Assembly (NCBI GenBank): GCA_005778315.1
Contig: SXOW01000404.1
Span: 1 to 5,281 of the forward strand
DNA length: 5,281 nt
Origin: Acidobacteriota bacterium
GTDB taxonomy: Bacteria; Acidobacteriota; Vicinamibacteria; Vicinamibacterales; UBA8438
Direction of reading: 5' to 3'
Shown here in pieces: positions 4,717 through 5,281 of the stretch (position 1 is its first letter; every line of letters begins with the position of its first letter). The position numbers were made by a program, and so were the translations under genes. Below the pieces are notes generated by a model, which made no database searches, was not told where the DNA came from, and saw only the letters and a program-made list of their open reading frames with translations.

Positions 4717-5281
4717 CAGCCCCCCGCGCGTCCACCGGACCAGCCCAGATCGGACTTACCCGTTTTCAGACGAGCGCGTGCGCGCACGGACGTGCGGACC
4801 GGGAGCTTGCGTCGAGGCTGCATCTTCCATTTTTGGGACAACTCTTCGCTCGTGGGCGCCCCTTCGACGAAATCCCGGTAATCCGGACCGCTGTATTCCA
4901 GGAATTCGCACATTTCCCGAAGCCGGGAGTGCATGCGAAACCCGACTCGGACCAGTAGCGAGTCCATGTTTTCCCCGTCCGGCAGGTCCTCGTAGTTCGA
5001 GGTAAAGATCGTCGGGCGACGGTCGTTGTAGCGGGTGTTCACGATGAGGTTCATCGTTTCCTCGACCCAGTCCGTGGGACGTTCGGCGCCCAGGTCGTCC
5101 AGCACGAGGAGTTCTGCCTCCATGACGGGACGCAGCACGTCCACTTCCGACGTTCGCGTGACCGGATTGTAGGTGCTGCGGATCGTGCTCAGCAGGTGCC
5201 TGGTGTCGTAGTACAGCCCGCGTGCGCTCTTCTCACACACCACCTGACGAAGCACGGCCACCGCGATGTGGGTTTTGCCAA
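4716..5281 (-). CDS. DnaC/IstB-type AAA+ ATPase, C-terminal part (5' end beyond window)
   Basis: 187 residues are visible, beginning inside the Walker A loop (GKTHIAVAVL at the window edge). Counting from that Gly, the Walker B LLVLDDLGAE (57-66) and a sensor-1 TIFTSNY (89-95) follow, then SLLVRVGFRMHSRLREMC with the arginines expected of the box VII/arginine-finger region. This is the pattern of helicase loaders of the DnaC/DnaI group and of IstB transposition helpers. No transposase or inverted repeat is next to it, so a cellular DnaC-like protein is more likely than IstB. The N-terminal helicase-binding region and the start are outside the window. The C-terminal 35 or so residues are Arg/Lys-rich and probably disordered. 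Its TGA overlaps the hemW ATG by one base. Confidence 0.88.
   Translation of the reverse strand, partial: GKTHIAVAVLRQVVCEKSARGLYYDTRHLLSTIRSTYNPVTRTSEVDVLRPVMEAELLVLDDLGAERPTDWVEETMNLIVNTRYNDRRPTIFTSNYEDLPDGENMDSLLVRVGFRMHSRLREMCEFLEYSGPDYRDFVEGAPTSEELSQKWKMQPRRKLPVRTSVRARARLKTGKSDLGWSGGRAGG

Noticed and set aside
3841..4881. 346-codon open frame on the plus strand opposite hemW and the ATPase
   Set aside because: It is antisense to two strongly recognisable proteins; its length reflects GC-rich codon use rather than coding.
4716..5281. IstB helper of an IS21-type insertion sequence
   Set aside because: The ATPase core would fit, but no IstA transposase, terminal repeats or target duplication is visible, and its stop overlaps hemW; the upstream side is outside the window, so this is not fully excluded.

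Overview
The window is GC-rich bacterial chromosome with closely packed genes. An acyl-CoA dehydrogenase, a heme-chaperone-type radical SAM protein, a DnaC-like ATPase, a small outer-membrane barrel and exported proteins of a type I associate with Acidobacteriota (Vicinamibacteria-like) suggest a Gram-negative from that group or a close relative. This assignment is inferred from gene style, not from a marker gene. I see no mobile element, CRISPR array, tRNA or rRNA.

Layout. Positions 1-854 (minus) hold the N-terminal three quarters of an acyl-CoA dehydrogenase; its 3' end lies outside the window. It is divergent from a small outer-membrane beta-barrel gene at 989-1480 (plus); the 134-bp gap carries a good extended -10 element for the plus gene. 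The barrel gene converges on a minus-strand cluster; the 189-bp gap between them (1481-1669) contains a long, near-perfect hairpin that probably ends transcription. The minus-strand cluster, in its own reading order, is: a DnaC/IstB-type AAA+ ATPase (5' end outside the window, stop at 4716), hemW (4716-3511, start overlapping the previous stop), and three related secreted proteins C (3508-2933), B (2874-2362) and A (2179-1670). A and B are close copies, even in their Shine-Dalgarno and first codons; C is a diverged relative. A probably also has its own promoter.

Working together. The ATPase and hemW look translationally coupled, and protein C follows hemW by 2 bp if its ATG is used, so the cluster may be transcribed together at least as far as B. 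No sequence feature ties heme handling to the secreted proteins, so the grouping may only reflect gene order. The most interesting content is this array of three uncharacterised exported proteins, whose predicted beta-alpha-beta-beta-alpha-beta order resembles dimeric alpha/beta-barrel (ABM/Dabb-like) folds. The rest is ordinary housekeeping sequence.
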